The notes under the pieces: generated by a model
What the model saw: only the letters and a program-made list of their open reading frames with translations
The model's database searches: none
Told to the model about the DNA's origin: nothing
In this document: positions 9,346 through 18,169 of the stretch, in pieces
Layout of the letters: each line of letters starts with the position of its first letter
How positions within the stretch are numbered: position 1 is the first letter of the stretch
Assembly (NCBI GenBank): GCA_945861705.1
Contig: CAMAVM010000008.1
Location: forward strand, 32,664 to 96,663
DNA: 64,000 bases
Direction: 5' to 3'
From: Methylomagnum ishizawai
GTDB taxonomy: Bacteria; Pseudomonadota; Gammaproteobacteria; Methylococcales; Methylomonadaceae
Translations under genes and position numbers: made by a program

Positions 9346-9594
9346 ATGATGAAAACGGTTAACTTATTTCACGTAAAAACCCATCTGTCCAAGCTGGTCG
9401 ACCAAATTGTATCTGTGGAAGAAAGCGAATTTGTGATTTCGCGTAACGGTAAGCCAGTTGCGCGGATGACGCCTATCATCCAGAAAAAAGATGTTTCGTG
9501 CCGCATCGGTATTGCCGAAGGCGAATTTACCGTGCCGGAAAATATCGATTCCGCTAACGATGAAATAACTAGGCTGTATTACGGGAATTCGTAA
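9346..9594 (+). CDS. Phd/YefM-family antitoxin (orphaned)
   Basis: An 82-residue protein with the Phd/YefM fold: NLFHVKTHLSKLVDQIV followed by EFVISRNGKPVARMTPI. Such antitoxins bind DNA with the N-terminal half and wrap the toxin with the C-terminal half. They usually precede a PIN-domain (VapC) toxin. Here only the last ~40 codons of a PIN toxin remain downstream, after a hairpin repeat, so this antitoxin looks orphaned. ATG 9346 and 9349 are both possible starts, with GAGG upstream. Confidence 0.85.
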   Translation: MMKTVNLFHVKTHLSKLVDQIVSVEESEFVISRNGKPVARMTPIIQKKDVSCRIGIAEGEFTVPENIDSANDEITRLYYGNS

Positions 9595-9612
9595 GGCGGG
9601 TCTCGACCCGCC
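9595..9612. repeat. GC-rich palindrome (REP-like)
   Basis: GGCGGGTC, two bases, GACCCGCC begins immediately after the antitoxin stop codon and is followed by CTAC. It resembles common REP-like palindromes and sits exactly where the 5' end of the toxin gene should be. Confidence 0.6.
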
Positions 9613-9621
9613 CTACCGTGC

Positions 9622-9747
9622 TTGACTACTATCCATAACGACCCTTTCGACCGGTTGCTCGTTGCTCAAACCTTAAGCGAACCGATGCGTTTGGTGACCC
9701 ATGACCGTGTTGTGGCAGGATATAATGACAGTACTATTTTGGTTTGA
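9622..9747 (+). pseudogene. Remnant of a VapC-type PIN toxin (C-terminal ~41 codons)
   Basis: A forward frame ending at TGA 9745-9747 reads IHNDPFDRLLVAQTLSEP, then MRLVTHDRVVAGYN. This is the conserved C-terminal block of VapC PIN toxins (HxDPFDRLLxAQA...LVTxD). No start or N-terminal two thirds exist: the REP-like palindrome at 9595 takes their place. The first catalytic Asp/Glu residues are therefore missing, so the product could not be an active ribonuclease. It shows decay of a former Phd-VapC pair. Confidence 0.8.
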
Positions 9748-9838
9748 GATATTTTTTATGCCAGACTACTCGTTAGATATATATAATCAACAAACATTAA
9801 TACTAATGTAGCAATGAAAAAAAAGATACACCAAATAG

Positions 9839-11020
9839 ATGACTGAGTACATACCTGTTAATGGTGAAGTGTTGCGCTGGGCAAGGGAAACCGCGGGGCT
9901 TAGTGTTGATGATGTAATTGGGAAGCTTGATCGCAAAAGCATCACTTATGAAACTGTTTTAGCATGGGAAACTGAAATAGAGTCACCTACATTCGCGCAA
10001 CTAGAGCGTTTGGCTTATGAAGTATATAAGCGTCCTCTTGCGCTGTTTTTTTTTCCTGAGCCGCCAGAAGAAAAAACACCTAAACAATCATTTCGTACTC
10101 TTCCTGATTATGAGATAGAAATAATGCCGCCAGCGATGAGAATGTTGCTGAGGAAGGCCAGTGCATTTCAATTAAATTTATATGAGCTTTACGAAAATGT
10201 AAATCCTGCTACGAAACCGATAGTTCAAGACCTATCGTTTGCCACAAATGTATCGGCAGTCGATATGGCAACAACTGTCAGAAGCTATTTATCTGTAACA
10301 ATAGAGCAACAAAGCTTATTGAACAACACCGACAAGGCACTTAAGTTTTGGCGTACAAAATTGGAAGCACATGGCATTTTTGTTTTTAAGGATGCTTTCC
10401 ATGCCGATCAATTTTCAGGCTTTTGCTTATATGATGAGTTTTTTCCCGTTATTTACGTAAATAATAGCAAGCCATTCACGCGGCAAATATTTACTCTTTT
10501 CCATGAGTTAGCGCATCTGTTATTTAAAACGGGTGGAATAGATACTCATATAGATGATTACATTGATTACCTAGAAGGCGATAGCAAAAAAATAGAAATT
10601 CTTTGTAACAAATTTGCTGGTGAGTTTTTAGTCCCTACCGAAGATTTTAATTTAAGACTTAAAAATGCACTTATTGATGAATCCAAGATTGAAGAACTTG
10701 CTAGATTTTATCATGTGAGCAGAGAAGTAATATTGAGGAAAGCTTTTGATAATAAATTAATTGACCAAAAATATTATGATGAGAAAGTATTCTCTTGGAA
10801 ACGGGAGTCAGCCGCCAATAATTCAAGCAGCAAAGGTAGTGGCGGTAATTACTATCTGACTCAAGGAGTCTATTTAGGTGGGAAGTATATTGAAAAAGCT
10901 TTTAGTAGCTATTATCAACAACGAATAACTAGCGAGAGGCTAGCTGATTATCTAGGAGTTAAAGTGAAAAATCTAAGTGGCATGGAGTCTTTGTTATACA
11001 GCAAAGATAATGCCGCGTGA
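9839..11020 (+). CDS. XRE / ImmA-IrrE family metallopeptidase regulator
   Basis: A 393-residue protein. Residues ~1-70 form a helix-turn-helix domain (VLRWARETAGLSVDDVIGKL...). A central COG2856 peptidase domain has the zinc motif HELAH (in FTLFHELAHLLF) and the downstream segment EILCNKFAGEFLVP. The ~100-residue tail is uncharacterised. Such proteins act as antitoxin-like repressors or as proteases removing repressors. It overlaps the DUF4411 gene by four bases (GTGA), the usual pairing for this family. Codon use is AT-rich relative to the neighbours, consistent with horizontal acquisition. The ribosome site before the ATG is weak. Confidence 0.87.
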   Translation: MTEYIPVNGEVLRWARETAGLSVDDVIGKLDRKSITYETVLAWETEIESPTFAQLERLAYEVYKRPLALFFFPEPPEEKTPKQSFRTLPDYEIEIMPPAMRMLLRKASAFQLNLYELYENVNPATKPIVQDLSFATNVSAVDMATTVRSYLSVTIEQQSLLNNTDKALKFWRTKLEAHGIFVFKDAFHADQFSGFCLYDEFFPVIYVNNSKPFTRQIFTLFHELAHLLFKTGGIDTHIDDYIDYLEGDSKKIEILCNKFAGEFLVPTEDFNLRLKNALIDESKIEELARFYHVSREVILRKAFDNKLIDQKYYDEKVFSWKRESAANNSSSKGSGGNYYLTQGVYLGGKYIEKAFSSYYQQRITSERLADYLGVKVKNLSGMESLLYSKDNAA

Positions 11021-11484
11021 GGTATGTATTTGATAGCGGCCCATTAATATGGATGTTTAAGTATTATTATCCTGAAAGGTTTCCATCACTTTGGAAAAAA
11101 TTTGATCAGTTAGTTGATGAGGAGCAAATTATTTCAGTAAAAGAAGTTTCGAGAGAGCTTGAAGGACAAGATGACTTGTTGTCTCAATGGGTAAAAGACA
11201 ACAAATCATTTTTTCAACTACCTGCAACTGACGAGCTTCTAACAGTTACGGAAATTTTTAAAATTCCACACTTTCAAACTTTAATTAGGAAACAAGAACT
11301 CTTGGGGGGCAAGCCTGTGGCAGATCCTTTTGTGATTGCTAAAGCTAAGTCTATTGGTGGTTGCGTTATCACGACAGAAAAATATAAAGAAAATGCGGCA
11401 CAAATTCCAAATGTTTGCAAACGGTTTAATATTCCTTGTATGGATTTAGAACGCTTCATGAAAGAAGAGGATTGGACTTTTTAA
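11017..11484 (+). CDS. DUF4411 family PIN-like protein (probable toxin partner)
   Basis: A 155-residue protein starting at GTG within the stop of the upstream gene. It matches the DUF4411 pattern: N-terminal YVFDSGPLIWMF with the first acidic residue, a middle SRELEG, then ADPFVIAKAKSIGGCVITTE near residue 105. Conserved acids in these places are those of PIN-like nucleases. Genes of this family habitually follow XRE-ImmA/IrrE genes as a toxin-antitoxin-like pair. Toxin activity and RNA substrate are inferred from the family, not shown here. Confidence 0.8.
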   Translation: MRYVFDSGPLIWMFKYYYPERFPSLWKKFDQLVDEEQIISVKEVSRELEGQDDLLSQWVKDNKSFFQLPATDELLTVTEIFKIPHFQTLIRKQELLGGKPVADPFVIAKAKSIGGCVITTEKYKENAAQIPNVCKRFNIPCMDLERFMKEEDWTF

Positions 11485-11594
11485 TGTGCAAGTTCTTAAA
11501 TTGAGTTGAATTTTTTTAAGCACAATAAAACAACAACACATTTATAGCCGGTGGGATTTGTACCCCACCTCAAAGATAATCTCCCCCAATCCTT

Positions 11595-12095
11595 ATGCCA
11601 AAACAAGAAAAATACCTAACAATGACCGTCCTAATGACCCCGGATATGGCGAATTTCTCCGGCCATGTCCATGGCGGCTCCTTGCTTAAATTGCTGGATC
11701 AAGTCTCTTATGCTTGCGCTGCCAAATACTGTAAAAGCTATGTGGTCACGGCGGCGTTAGATCAGGTGTTTTTTATGCAGCAGGTGAATGTTGGCGAGCT
11801 GGTATCTTTTTATGCTCATGTTAACTACGTTGGGCGCTCGTCCATGGAAATTGGTGTAAAGGTGATAGCCGAGAATTTACGAACCCATGAAAAAAGGCAT
11901 ACTACCTCTTGTTATTTTACGATGGTCGCTTTAGATGAACACGGAAAAACAATAGAAGTATCTCGTTTGACTTTAGAAACTGAGGCAGAAAAACGGCGTT
12001 ATGCCGGAGCGGAAATACGCAAAAAATTACGCCAGGAAAGCCTTGAAAAAGTCCGCGCATTGAACATCGATGTAACCGAGGAAGAGTTAAGATAA
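11595..12095 (+). CDS. Acyl-CoA thioesterase, hotdog fold
   Basis: A 166-residue single-hotdog protein of the YciA/BACH type that hydrolyses acyl-CoA to free acid and CoA. The signature [19 protein letters not shown] (about residues 24-42) carries the active-site Asp, and [20 protein letters not shown] follows. The charged C-terminal helix (EIRKKLRQE) is usual. The stop and the parC start share a base (TAATG), so translation is coupled. The coupling seems positional rather than functional. Confidence 0.88.
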   Translation: MPKQEKYLTMTVLMTPDMANFSGHVHGGSLLKLLDQVSYACAAKYCKSYVVTAALDQVFFMQQVNVGELVSFYAHVNYVGRSSMEIGVKVIAENLRTHEKRHTTSCYFTMVALDEHGKTIEVSRLTLETEAEKRRYAGAEIRKKLRQESLEKVRALNIDVTEEELR

Positions 12096-14329
12096 TGAGT
12101 GTCGTACAAGAAAATTGTGAACGTTTGCCGTTAAAGGAATTCGCAGAAAAAGCCTACCTGGATTATTCCATGTACGTGATTTTGGATCGTGCCTTGCCGC
12201 ATATTGCCGATGGCTTGAAGCCTGTGCAACGGCGGATCGTGTATGCGATGTCCGAACTGGGTTTAACTGCACTCGCCAAGTACAAGAAGTCCGCCAGGAC
12301 AGTGGGCGATGTGTTGGGCAAATTCCATCCGCACGGCGATTCCGCTTGCTATGAGGCGATGGTGTTGATGGCGCAGGATTTTTCTCACCGCTATCCGCTG
12401 ATTGATGGGCAAGGCAACTGGGGTTCGCCGGACGACCCTAAATCCTTCGCCGCTATGCGCTATACCGAATCGCGGTTGACGGCGTACGCGCAAACCTTGT
12501 TGAGTGAGTTAGGGCAGGGTACGGTTGAATGGTCAGATAATTTCGACGGTACTTTACAAGAACCCGTCATGTTGCCGGCAAGGTTGCCGAATCTGTTGCT
12601 CAACGGCACGATGGGTATCGCTGTGGGAATGGCGACCGATATTCCGCCGCATAATCTGGTGGAAGTCGCCGGTGCCTGTATCCATCTGCTCGATAAGCCC
12701 GATGCACCTCTGGAACAACTGCTTGAGCATATCAAAGGCCCGGATTACCCGACCGAAGCGGAAATCATCACGTCTGCCGATGACATCCAGAAAATGTATA
12801 TCAGCGGTGGCGGATCGGTCAAAATGCGTGCTAAATACGAGCAGGAAGACGGCAATATCATCATTACCGCTTTGCCTTATCAGGTGTCCGGTGCAAAGTT
12901 GATGGAGCAGATTGCCGCGCAGATGCTGGCGAAAAAGCTGCCGATGATCGAGGATTTGCGCGACGAGTCGGATCATGAAAACCAGACGCGTCTGGTCATT
13001 ATGCCGAAATCGAAACGGATTGATGTCGATGAGGTGATGTCGCATCTGTTTGCCACGACCGACCTTGAGAAAAGTTACCGCGTCAATATGAACATGATTG
13101 GCCTGGATGGACGGCCAAGGGTTAAAAATCTGCGGGAAATTCTGGTTGAGTGGTTGACTTTCCGTACCGAAACAGTTCGTAGACGTTTGCAATTCCGCCT
13201 TGATAAAGTGTTGGCACGATTGCATGTGTTAGAAGGTTTGCTGATTGCCTTTCTAAATATTGATGAAGTCATCGCCATTATTCGCTTTGAGGATAATCCC
13301 AAAGCGGTGATGATCGAACGTTTTGGAATAACGGATATTCAGGCAGAAGCCATCCTGGAATTGAAGTTAAGGCATCTCGCCAAACTGGAAGAAATCAAGA
13401 TAAAGGGTGAACAAGCCGAATTAGAACAAGAGCGGCAACAACTAGAAGCCATTTTAGGTTCAAAAGAGTTGCTAAATAACCTGATTAAATCGGAATTAGA
13501 AGAAGATGCGGAAAAATACGGCGACAACCGCCGTTCACCCATCGTCGCACGGGAAGCCGCGCAAGCACTGGAAACGACAGCCTTAATCACCAACGAGCCA
13601 CTGACCGTGATTCTCTCCGAGAAAGGCTGGATTAGGGCGGCAAAAGGTTATGATATTGATGTTGCAACCTTGGGTTACCGATCCGGTGACGGCTTCCTCG
13701 ACTCCGCAAAATGCCGTTCGACCCAACCCGTTTATGTACTGGATTCAACTGGGCGCGTGTACAGCACCACCACGCATGATCTACCTTCCGCAAGAAGCCA
13801 AGGCGAACCATTGACCGGACGGCTAAATCCTGCGCCAGGTTCATTGTTCACCTACTTGCTGGCGGGTAATCCTGATGATTGGTATTTGTTAGCCAGTAAC
13901 GCAGGTTATGGTTTCAGGGTGCAAGTCAACGAACTGGTCTGCAAAAATAAAGCGGGTAAATCGCTTATTTCCCTACCAACAGGCGCAAAAGTCGTGAAAC
14001 CCGCACCAATCGCCAATCAGTCCGATTTACTGGCGGTCGTTACCTTGCAAGGTCGTTTACTGATTTTTCCTGTTATTGAATTGCCCGAATTGACAAAGGG
14101 CAAAGGCAATAAAATCATTCAGATACCGAGTAAAGATTTGGCATCAAGCAAAGACTATGTGGTCGCTATGGCTGCAATACCCGTCAACGGTCAATTGGTT
14201 GTTGTTGCTGGAAAGCGTCAATTAACGCTTAAAGCTATCGATATTGCCCATTATTCCGGCAATCGGGCGAACCGAGGCTTAAATTTGCCGAAAGGATTTC
14301 AGAAGGTGGATGGAGTGATGGCTGGTTAA
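12095..14329 (+). CDS. parC: DNA topoisomerase IV subunit A
   Basis: A 744-residue type IIA topoisomerase subunit that decatenates daughter chromosomes with ParE. The N-terminal breakage-reunion domain shows [22 protein letters not shown], the quinolone-region segment [15 protein letters not shown] and catalytic Tyr near residue 123 in [11 protein letters not shown] coiled-coil tower follows, then a C-terminal beta-pinwheel from about residue 500. The length and short CTD fit ParC rather than GyrA, and no GyrA box was noticed. parE is not in the window. Confidence 0.95.
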   Translation: MSVVQENCERLPLKEFAEKAYLDYSMYVILDRALPHIADGLKPVQRRIVYAMSELGLTALAKYKKSARTVGDVLGKFHPHGDSACYEAMVLMAQDFSHRYPLIDGQGNWGSPDDPKSFAAMRYTESRLTAYAQTLLSELGQGTVEWSDNFDGTLQEPVMLPARLPNLLLNGTMGIAVGMATDIPPHNLVEVAGACIHLLDKPDAPLEQLLEHIKGPDYPTEAEIITSADDIQKMYISGGGSVKMRAKYEQEDGNIIITALPYQVSGAKLMEQIAAQMLAKKLPMIEDLRDESDHENQTRLVIMPKSKRIDVDEVMSHLFATTDLEKSYRVNMNMIGLDGRPRVKNLREILVEWLTFRTETVRRRLQFRLDKVLARLHVLEGLLIAFLNIDEVIAIIRFEDNPKAVMIERFGITDIQAEAILELKLRHLAKLEEIKIKGEQAELEQERQQLEAILGSKELLNNLIKSELEEDAEKYGDNRRSPIVAREAAQALETTALITNEPLTVILSEKGWIRAAKGYDIDVATLGYRSGDGFLDSAKCRSTQPVYVLDSTGRVYSTTTHDLPSARSQGEPLTGRLNPAPGSLFTYLLAGNPDDWYLLASNAGYGFRVQVNELVCKNKAGKSLISLPTGAKVVKPAPIANQSDLLAVVTLQGRLLIFPVIELPELTKGKGNKIIQIPSKDLASSKDYVVAMAAIPVNGQLVVVAGKRQLTLKAIDIAHYSGNRANRGLNLPKGFQKVDGVMAG

Positions 14330-14347
14330 GTTTTGTAAATTGTGCGG

Positions 14348-14953
14348 TTAATTTATATTGTTTCGATTTTTTAGGGATGGTGGATTAGGCGACTCCCATA
14401 CCGTTTCTAATCGCTCGGATCTAAGTTGACTTGCTGGTGTTACTGTAATGCGTGACCACGGAATGCGCCCCATAAACCATAGCCGCCAAAACCACAGCGG
14501 CGTTTTGGGTTGGCTAGTCAGTAAGGCTTCAAATGATTCAAGTGTACCAATTTCAACGCCGAGTGCGTTCAAATAAGTTTCATAGACAAACTTTGAACAG
14601 AATTGACGCGATGATAAAAAATGGAAGCCAAGATGGTAAAGTTTACCCATTCGGCTATCACATTCTTTACGCAGTGATTCGATTTGATTGGAGGACAATC
14701 CGTCACCCATTCGACGAACAACAAGCCAGTCGTTATCTGAACGCGATACAAAATTGGCGAGGGTGACATACCTCACGGTTGGGACAGCACTTTCGGCTAC
14801 CAGCCAGCCTATGTGTTGGTCATAAAATGCAATTCCTACATGCGAAGTTAATGAGCCAGTTGTTTGGGCGACGCGACGGTACAGAAAATTAGGGATGCTG
14901 GTGAAGAGAATATCGCCCTGTTTGAGACAATTTTCAGCAGGATGCTGTGTCAT
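14348..14953 (-). CDS. YiiX/YebB-like permuted papain-fold cysteine hydrolase
   Basis: A 201-residue protein of the permuted NlpC/P60 superfamily. In the permuted order the histidine block comes first (LTSHVGIAFYDQ, near residue 40) and the cysteine block later (SRQFCSKFVYETY, near residue 118). The early GDILFTS is the family opening. It probably cleaves an amide or ester in cell-wall peptide or lipid; the substrate is unknown. It lies 16 bases downstream of the response regulator on the same strand and converges with parC. No signal peptide is evident. Confidence 0.75.
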   Translation of the reverse strand: MTQHPAENCLKQGDILFTSIPNFLYRRVAQTTGSLTSHVGIAFYDQHIGWLVAESAVPTVRYVTLANFVSRSDNDWLVVRRMGDGLSSNQIESLRKECDSRMGKLYHLGFHFLSSRQFCSKFVYETYLNALGVEIGTLESFEALLTSQPKTPLWFWRLWFMGRIPWSRITVTPASQLRSERLETVWESPNPPSLKNRNNIN

Positions 14954-14969
14954 ATCAATACCAAGTAGA

Positions 14970-15590
14970 TCAAATTAACCCGCAGTGCATTGCCATCACG
15001 GTCAATTCCGCCAAATCCTCAGCTTGCATTTTTTCCATGATTTTGGCTCTGTGAACGTCAACGGTGCGGTTGCTGACATCTAGTTTTTTGGCGGCTTCTT
15101 TGTTGGATAAACCTTTGACGACTAAAACAAATACTTCATGTTCCCTAGGTGTTAGCTGACTTAAACGCTGTTTCAATTTGCGTTTTTCAGCATGGTAAAC
15201 CCGCGTGTCCAAGTCTTTTTGGATCGCTTCTTCCATACGACTTAACAGTTTGTCGCTGTCAAAAGGCTTTTCCATATAATCGACAGCACCTGCCCTGAAC
15301 GCCTTGGATGAATCGGGAACATCAGCATGTCCACTGATAAAAATAATGGGAATGGCGAAGTCTCTTCGTGCCAGTTCTTCTTGGAGTTCCAACCCCGTCA
15401 TGCTGGGCATTCTGACATCCAGTATCAAGCAACCGGCTTGATCGGGATCGAAATTATTTAAAAATTCATCTGCGGATTCAAAACACCTGACGGCTTGTCC
15501 AGTCGATTCTATAAGCATACTTAACGAATCTCTTATAGAAAAATCATCATCAACCAAATAAACCAGCGTCTTAGCTTTTGTTTCAGCCAT
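14970..15590 (-). CDS. FixJ/NarL-type response regulator
   Basis: About 206 residues. The receiver domain has the acidic pocket VDDD, phospho-acceptor Asp in CLILDVRMPSMTG and Lys in YMEKPF. A LuxR-type DNA-binding domain follows (LTPREHEVFVLVVKGLSNKEAAKKLDVSNRTV shortened here in sense). The arrangement is typical of FixJ/TtrR/StyR. The ATG at 15590 overlaps the end of the kinase gene by eight bases (ATGGCTGA), so the two are co-translated; a longer frame reaching 15677 is not needed. Target genes are unknown. Confidence 0.9.
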   Translation of the reverse strand: MAETKAKTLVYLVDDDFSIRDSLSMLIESTGQAVRCFESADEFLNNFDPDQAGCLILDVRMPSMTGLELQEELARRDFAIPIIFISGHADVPDSSKAFRAGAVDYMEKPFDSDKLLSRMEEAIQKDLDTRVYHAEKRKLKQRLSQLTPREHEVFVLVVKGLSNKEAAKKLDVSNRTVDVHRAKIMEKMQAEDLAELTVMAMHCGLI

Positions 15591-16923
15591 TGGGCTTCTC
15601 CGTAGGTATTGTGAAATAGAAGGTAGTACCTTTATCCTCTTTGCTATTGAAATGCAAAGTGCCGTGATGCGCTTCAACCAGTGATCGGCTGATCGATAAG
15701 CCCATACCCATACCAGAGGATTTGGTGGTAAAAAACGGTGTTAGTATTTTTTCTTGTTGCAGTGGCGTTAAACCAGGGCCGTTATCTTTGACCCTGACCA
15801 CGATGTAATTCAATTCATTCAAACTGGTTTCGATGGACAGTTGCCGCTGGGTAAATTGCGGTAGATCTTTAAGGGCATCAATACTGTTTCTGATTAAATT
15901 GAGGAGGACTTGTTCAATTTGAACGCGGTCGATAAATACAATGGGCAAGCTTTTGGTCAACTCAAAACGCATGGCAACCAAGTGCTGCTTGAAGTCAGAC
16001 TCAAACAGGCTGATGGCATCGTATACCAAGTCGTTGATATCTACTGTGGAACGTTGAATTTTCCGTTGTTTGACGAATTCCCGCATACTGTGGATGATCT
16101 GCCCAGCTTTGAGTGCTTGTTGATTGGCTTTCAGCATGACATCGCCAATTTTTTCCAAATCTGGTTTTTCATTCTGGAGAAACCGCAAGCAGACCTGGGT
16201 ATAGTTAACGACGGCCGACAGAGGTTGGTTGACTTCATGGGCAATACCCGAAGCCATTTCACCCATCAGACCGAGACGGGTAACGTGCGCGAGCTTTTCC
16301 AGATGTTCTTTTTCTTGCAGTTCTTGATGCTTTCTGGTGCTGACATCGCGGACTATACCGCTGAAGTATTGCATACCATCGAGTGGAAACTCAGCGATGG
16401 ACATATCCAAAGGCACTAGCGAGCCGTCTTTACGTAAGCCTTCTACTTCCCGAATTTGACCTATCGCCTTGGGGATAAAGATGCGTAGGTATTTTTCCAG
16501 GTAATAATCCTGTTTTTTTCGGATGGTTATTGGCATTAGTTGGATGACGCGTTGACCGATCAGTTCTTCTGCGCTATACCCGAAAATGCTTTCCACCGCC
16601 GCATTTACAGAGACAATAGTCCCTTTCGTGTCGATGACGATAATGCCTTCAATTGAGGCGTTTAATATAGAATTAAGTTTGGCTTCCCGTTCGAGCAATT
16701 GATGTCGAGAATAATTAAGTTGATCGACCGTTTTGCTTAAGGCATTGTCACTTTTGCTTAGGTGTTCGGTTTTGGTGCGGTTGTCATTAACAAGTTGAGC
16801 AACTTGCTCAGAAAGCACCTGATTCTGTTGTTCAAGCTCAACTTGCCGCGCTTGAAACTCAATCAGCCGATTTTGAAGTTCAGTGATGGATATTGGGTTA
16901 GTGTTATCGGGCTGGTTTAACAT
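15583..16923 (-). CDS. PAS-domain sensor histidine kinase, FixL-like
   Basis: A 446-residue soluble kinase with no transmembrane helix. A Gln/Glu-rich coiled coil (about 10-80) precedes a PAS domain (about 82-200: SILNASIEGIIVIDTKG, IFGYSAEELIGQ) and a PAC block (YFSGIVRDVSTRK). The phospho-acceptor is in GEMASGIAHEVNQPL, and the ATP-binding domain shows NLIRNSIDAL, DNGPGL and GMGMGLSISRSLVEAHHG. It resembles FixL and TtrS-like kinases; I could not confirm a haem-ligand His in the PAS, so oxygen sensing is only a possibility. It forms one operon with the response regulator. Confidence 0.9.
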   Translation of the reverse strand: MLNQPDNTNPISITELQNRLIEFQARQVELEQQNQVLSEQVAQLVNDNRTKTEHLSKSDNALSKTVDQLNYSRHQLLEREAKLNSILNASIEGIIVIDTKGTIVSVNAAVESIFGYSAEELIGQRVIQLMPITIRKKQDYYLEKYLRIFIPKAIGQIREVEGLRKDGSLVPLDMSIAEFPLDGMQYFSGIVRDVSTRKHQELQEKEHLEKLAHVTRLGLMGEMASGIAHEVNQPLSAVVNYTQVCLRFLQNEKPDLEKIGDVMLKANQQALKAGQIIHSMREFVKQRKIQRSTVDINDLVYDAISLFESDFKQHLVAMRFELTKSLPIVFIDRVQIEQVLLNLIRNSIDALKDLPQFTQRQLSIETSLNELNYIVVRVKDNGPGLTPLQQEKILTPFFTTKSSGMGMGLSISRSLVEAHHGTLHFNSKEDKGTTFYFTIPTEKPNG

Positions 16924-17155
16924 AAGTTTGGCTGTTTGTTATCGCTATTTTGCAACATGCGTATTAGCTTACGACCTTATCCAGAAATATTTTGACCTAA
17001 GCTTACACTACAAGCTAAATGTTGTGGATAAAATTTAAACCCAAATGTTTTGGTTAGAAATGATTAACAGTATAACTCGGCTAATTCACAAAAACTCATT
17101 GATAAGTCTAGGTTAATTATAGAAAACTGAAAACAATAGATGCACCTTGTCGAGC

Positions 17156-17920
17156 TTACATAAAAGCTAATAATTGTTCTAATATTGCCCCATTCGTTGC
17201 CAAAATTTGCTTTGGGAAAACACCTTTATTACCTTCAAAGTCGGTAATGGTTGCTCCCGCTTCCGCCGCGATTAATGCGCCTGCGGCTATATCGTAAAGA
17301 TTCAGTTCCTGTTCCCAGAACGCATCAACTTGTCCATCGGCCACCATACATAAGTCCAAAGCGGCGGAACCAAACCGACGTTGCCCGGTTGTTTGCTCGG
17401 CAATTCTGCAAAATCGTTGCAGGTTATTGTCTTTCAGATAAGCGCGGACGCAAGCAAAACCCGTTGCAACCATAGCATTGGCAAGCACTTGTTCAGTAGA
17501 AACGGCGATGGGATTGCCATTTTTCCACACGCCCTTATTTTTTTCAGCACAGTAATAATCATTGAGGGCAGGGGCGTAAACTGCACCGACAAGCGTTTCT
17601 TGATTAACTTCTAAAGCCACGCTTATCGACCAAAAGTACTGGCCCTTTGAAAAAGAGTGCGTCCCGTCGATAGGATCGACTATCCAGCGGTTAGTCTGGT
17701 TTTCACTTTGTCCGCTTTCTTCACCCCAAAAGCCATACTGAGGATAGTGCTTGGAAAGCGTCTCTTTTAGATAAGACTCAACAGCAATGTCGGCTTCGGT
17801 CACAAAATCACGCGGACTTTTTTTGGTTACTTTGAGTAGCTCCAGGTTTTTATAATGTGAGAGTGCAATTGCGCCCGCTTCACGGACTATTTTTTCCAGA
17901 TCGGTAAGGGATACAGTCAT
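17156..17920 (-). CDS. Inositol-monophosphatase family phosphatase
   Basis: A 254-residue Mg-dependent sugar-phosphate phosphatase. Metal-binding motifs are EADIAVE, GEESG, and DPIDGTHSFSKG near residue 84, with the typical IGAVYAP-like segment (LVGAVYAPALND). The last motif, usually WD, is LYDIAAGALIAAEAGA, which keeps the metal-binding Asp. Candidate activities are inositol-1-phosphatase, histidinol-phosphatase or 3'-phosphoadenosine-phosphatase; the sequence does not decide. It is a single gene with 230 bases to the kinase gene. Confidence 0.85.
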   Translation of the reverse strand: MTVSLTDLEKIVREAGAIALSHYKNLELLKVTKKSPRDFVTEADIAVESYLKETLSKHYPQYGFWGEESGQSENQTNRWIVDPIDGTHSFSKGQYFWSISVALEVNQETLVGAVYAPALNDYYCAEKNKGVWKNGNPIAVSTEQVLANAMVATGFACVRAYLKDNNLQRFCRIAEQTTGQRRFGSAALDLCMVADGQVDAFWEQELNLYDIAAGALIAAEAGATITDFEGNKGVFPKQILATNGAILEQLLAFM

Positions 17921-18169
17921 TTGCGGTATTGAAAGGGCAGGGTATACATTGGTAATAAATATAAGGTTTTATTGTGGAGTGCAATTTTAATATCCGCAGA
18001 GCTTCGCGTCCAGCAGCACGGCTGATAAAGCAAAAAGGCAGCGTAGATAACCTTCAAGGTGATAGTTGTGGATTGCTACAGCTTTGTCATGGGTTCAAAA
18101 CGCTATAAGATTTTATCTCCTATCGAAACTGGTCTAAGCTTGTCGTATATTAAAAGCATAGGCTAACTC

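Noticed and set aside
15583..16923. Oxygen-sensing FixL
   Set aside because: The overall form is FixL-like, but I cannot confirm the haem-ligand His in the PAS domain, so only the family resemblance is kept.
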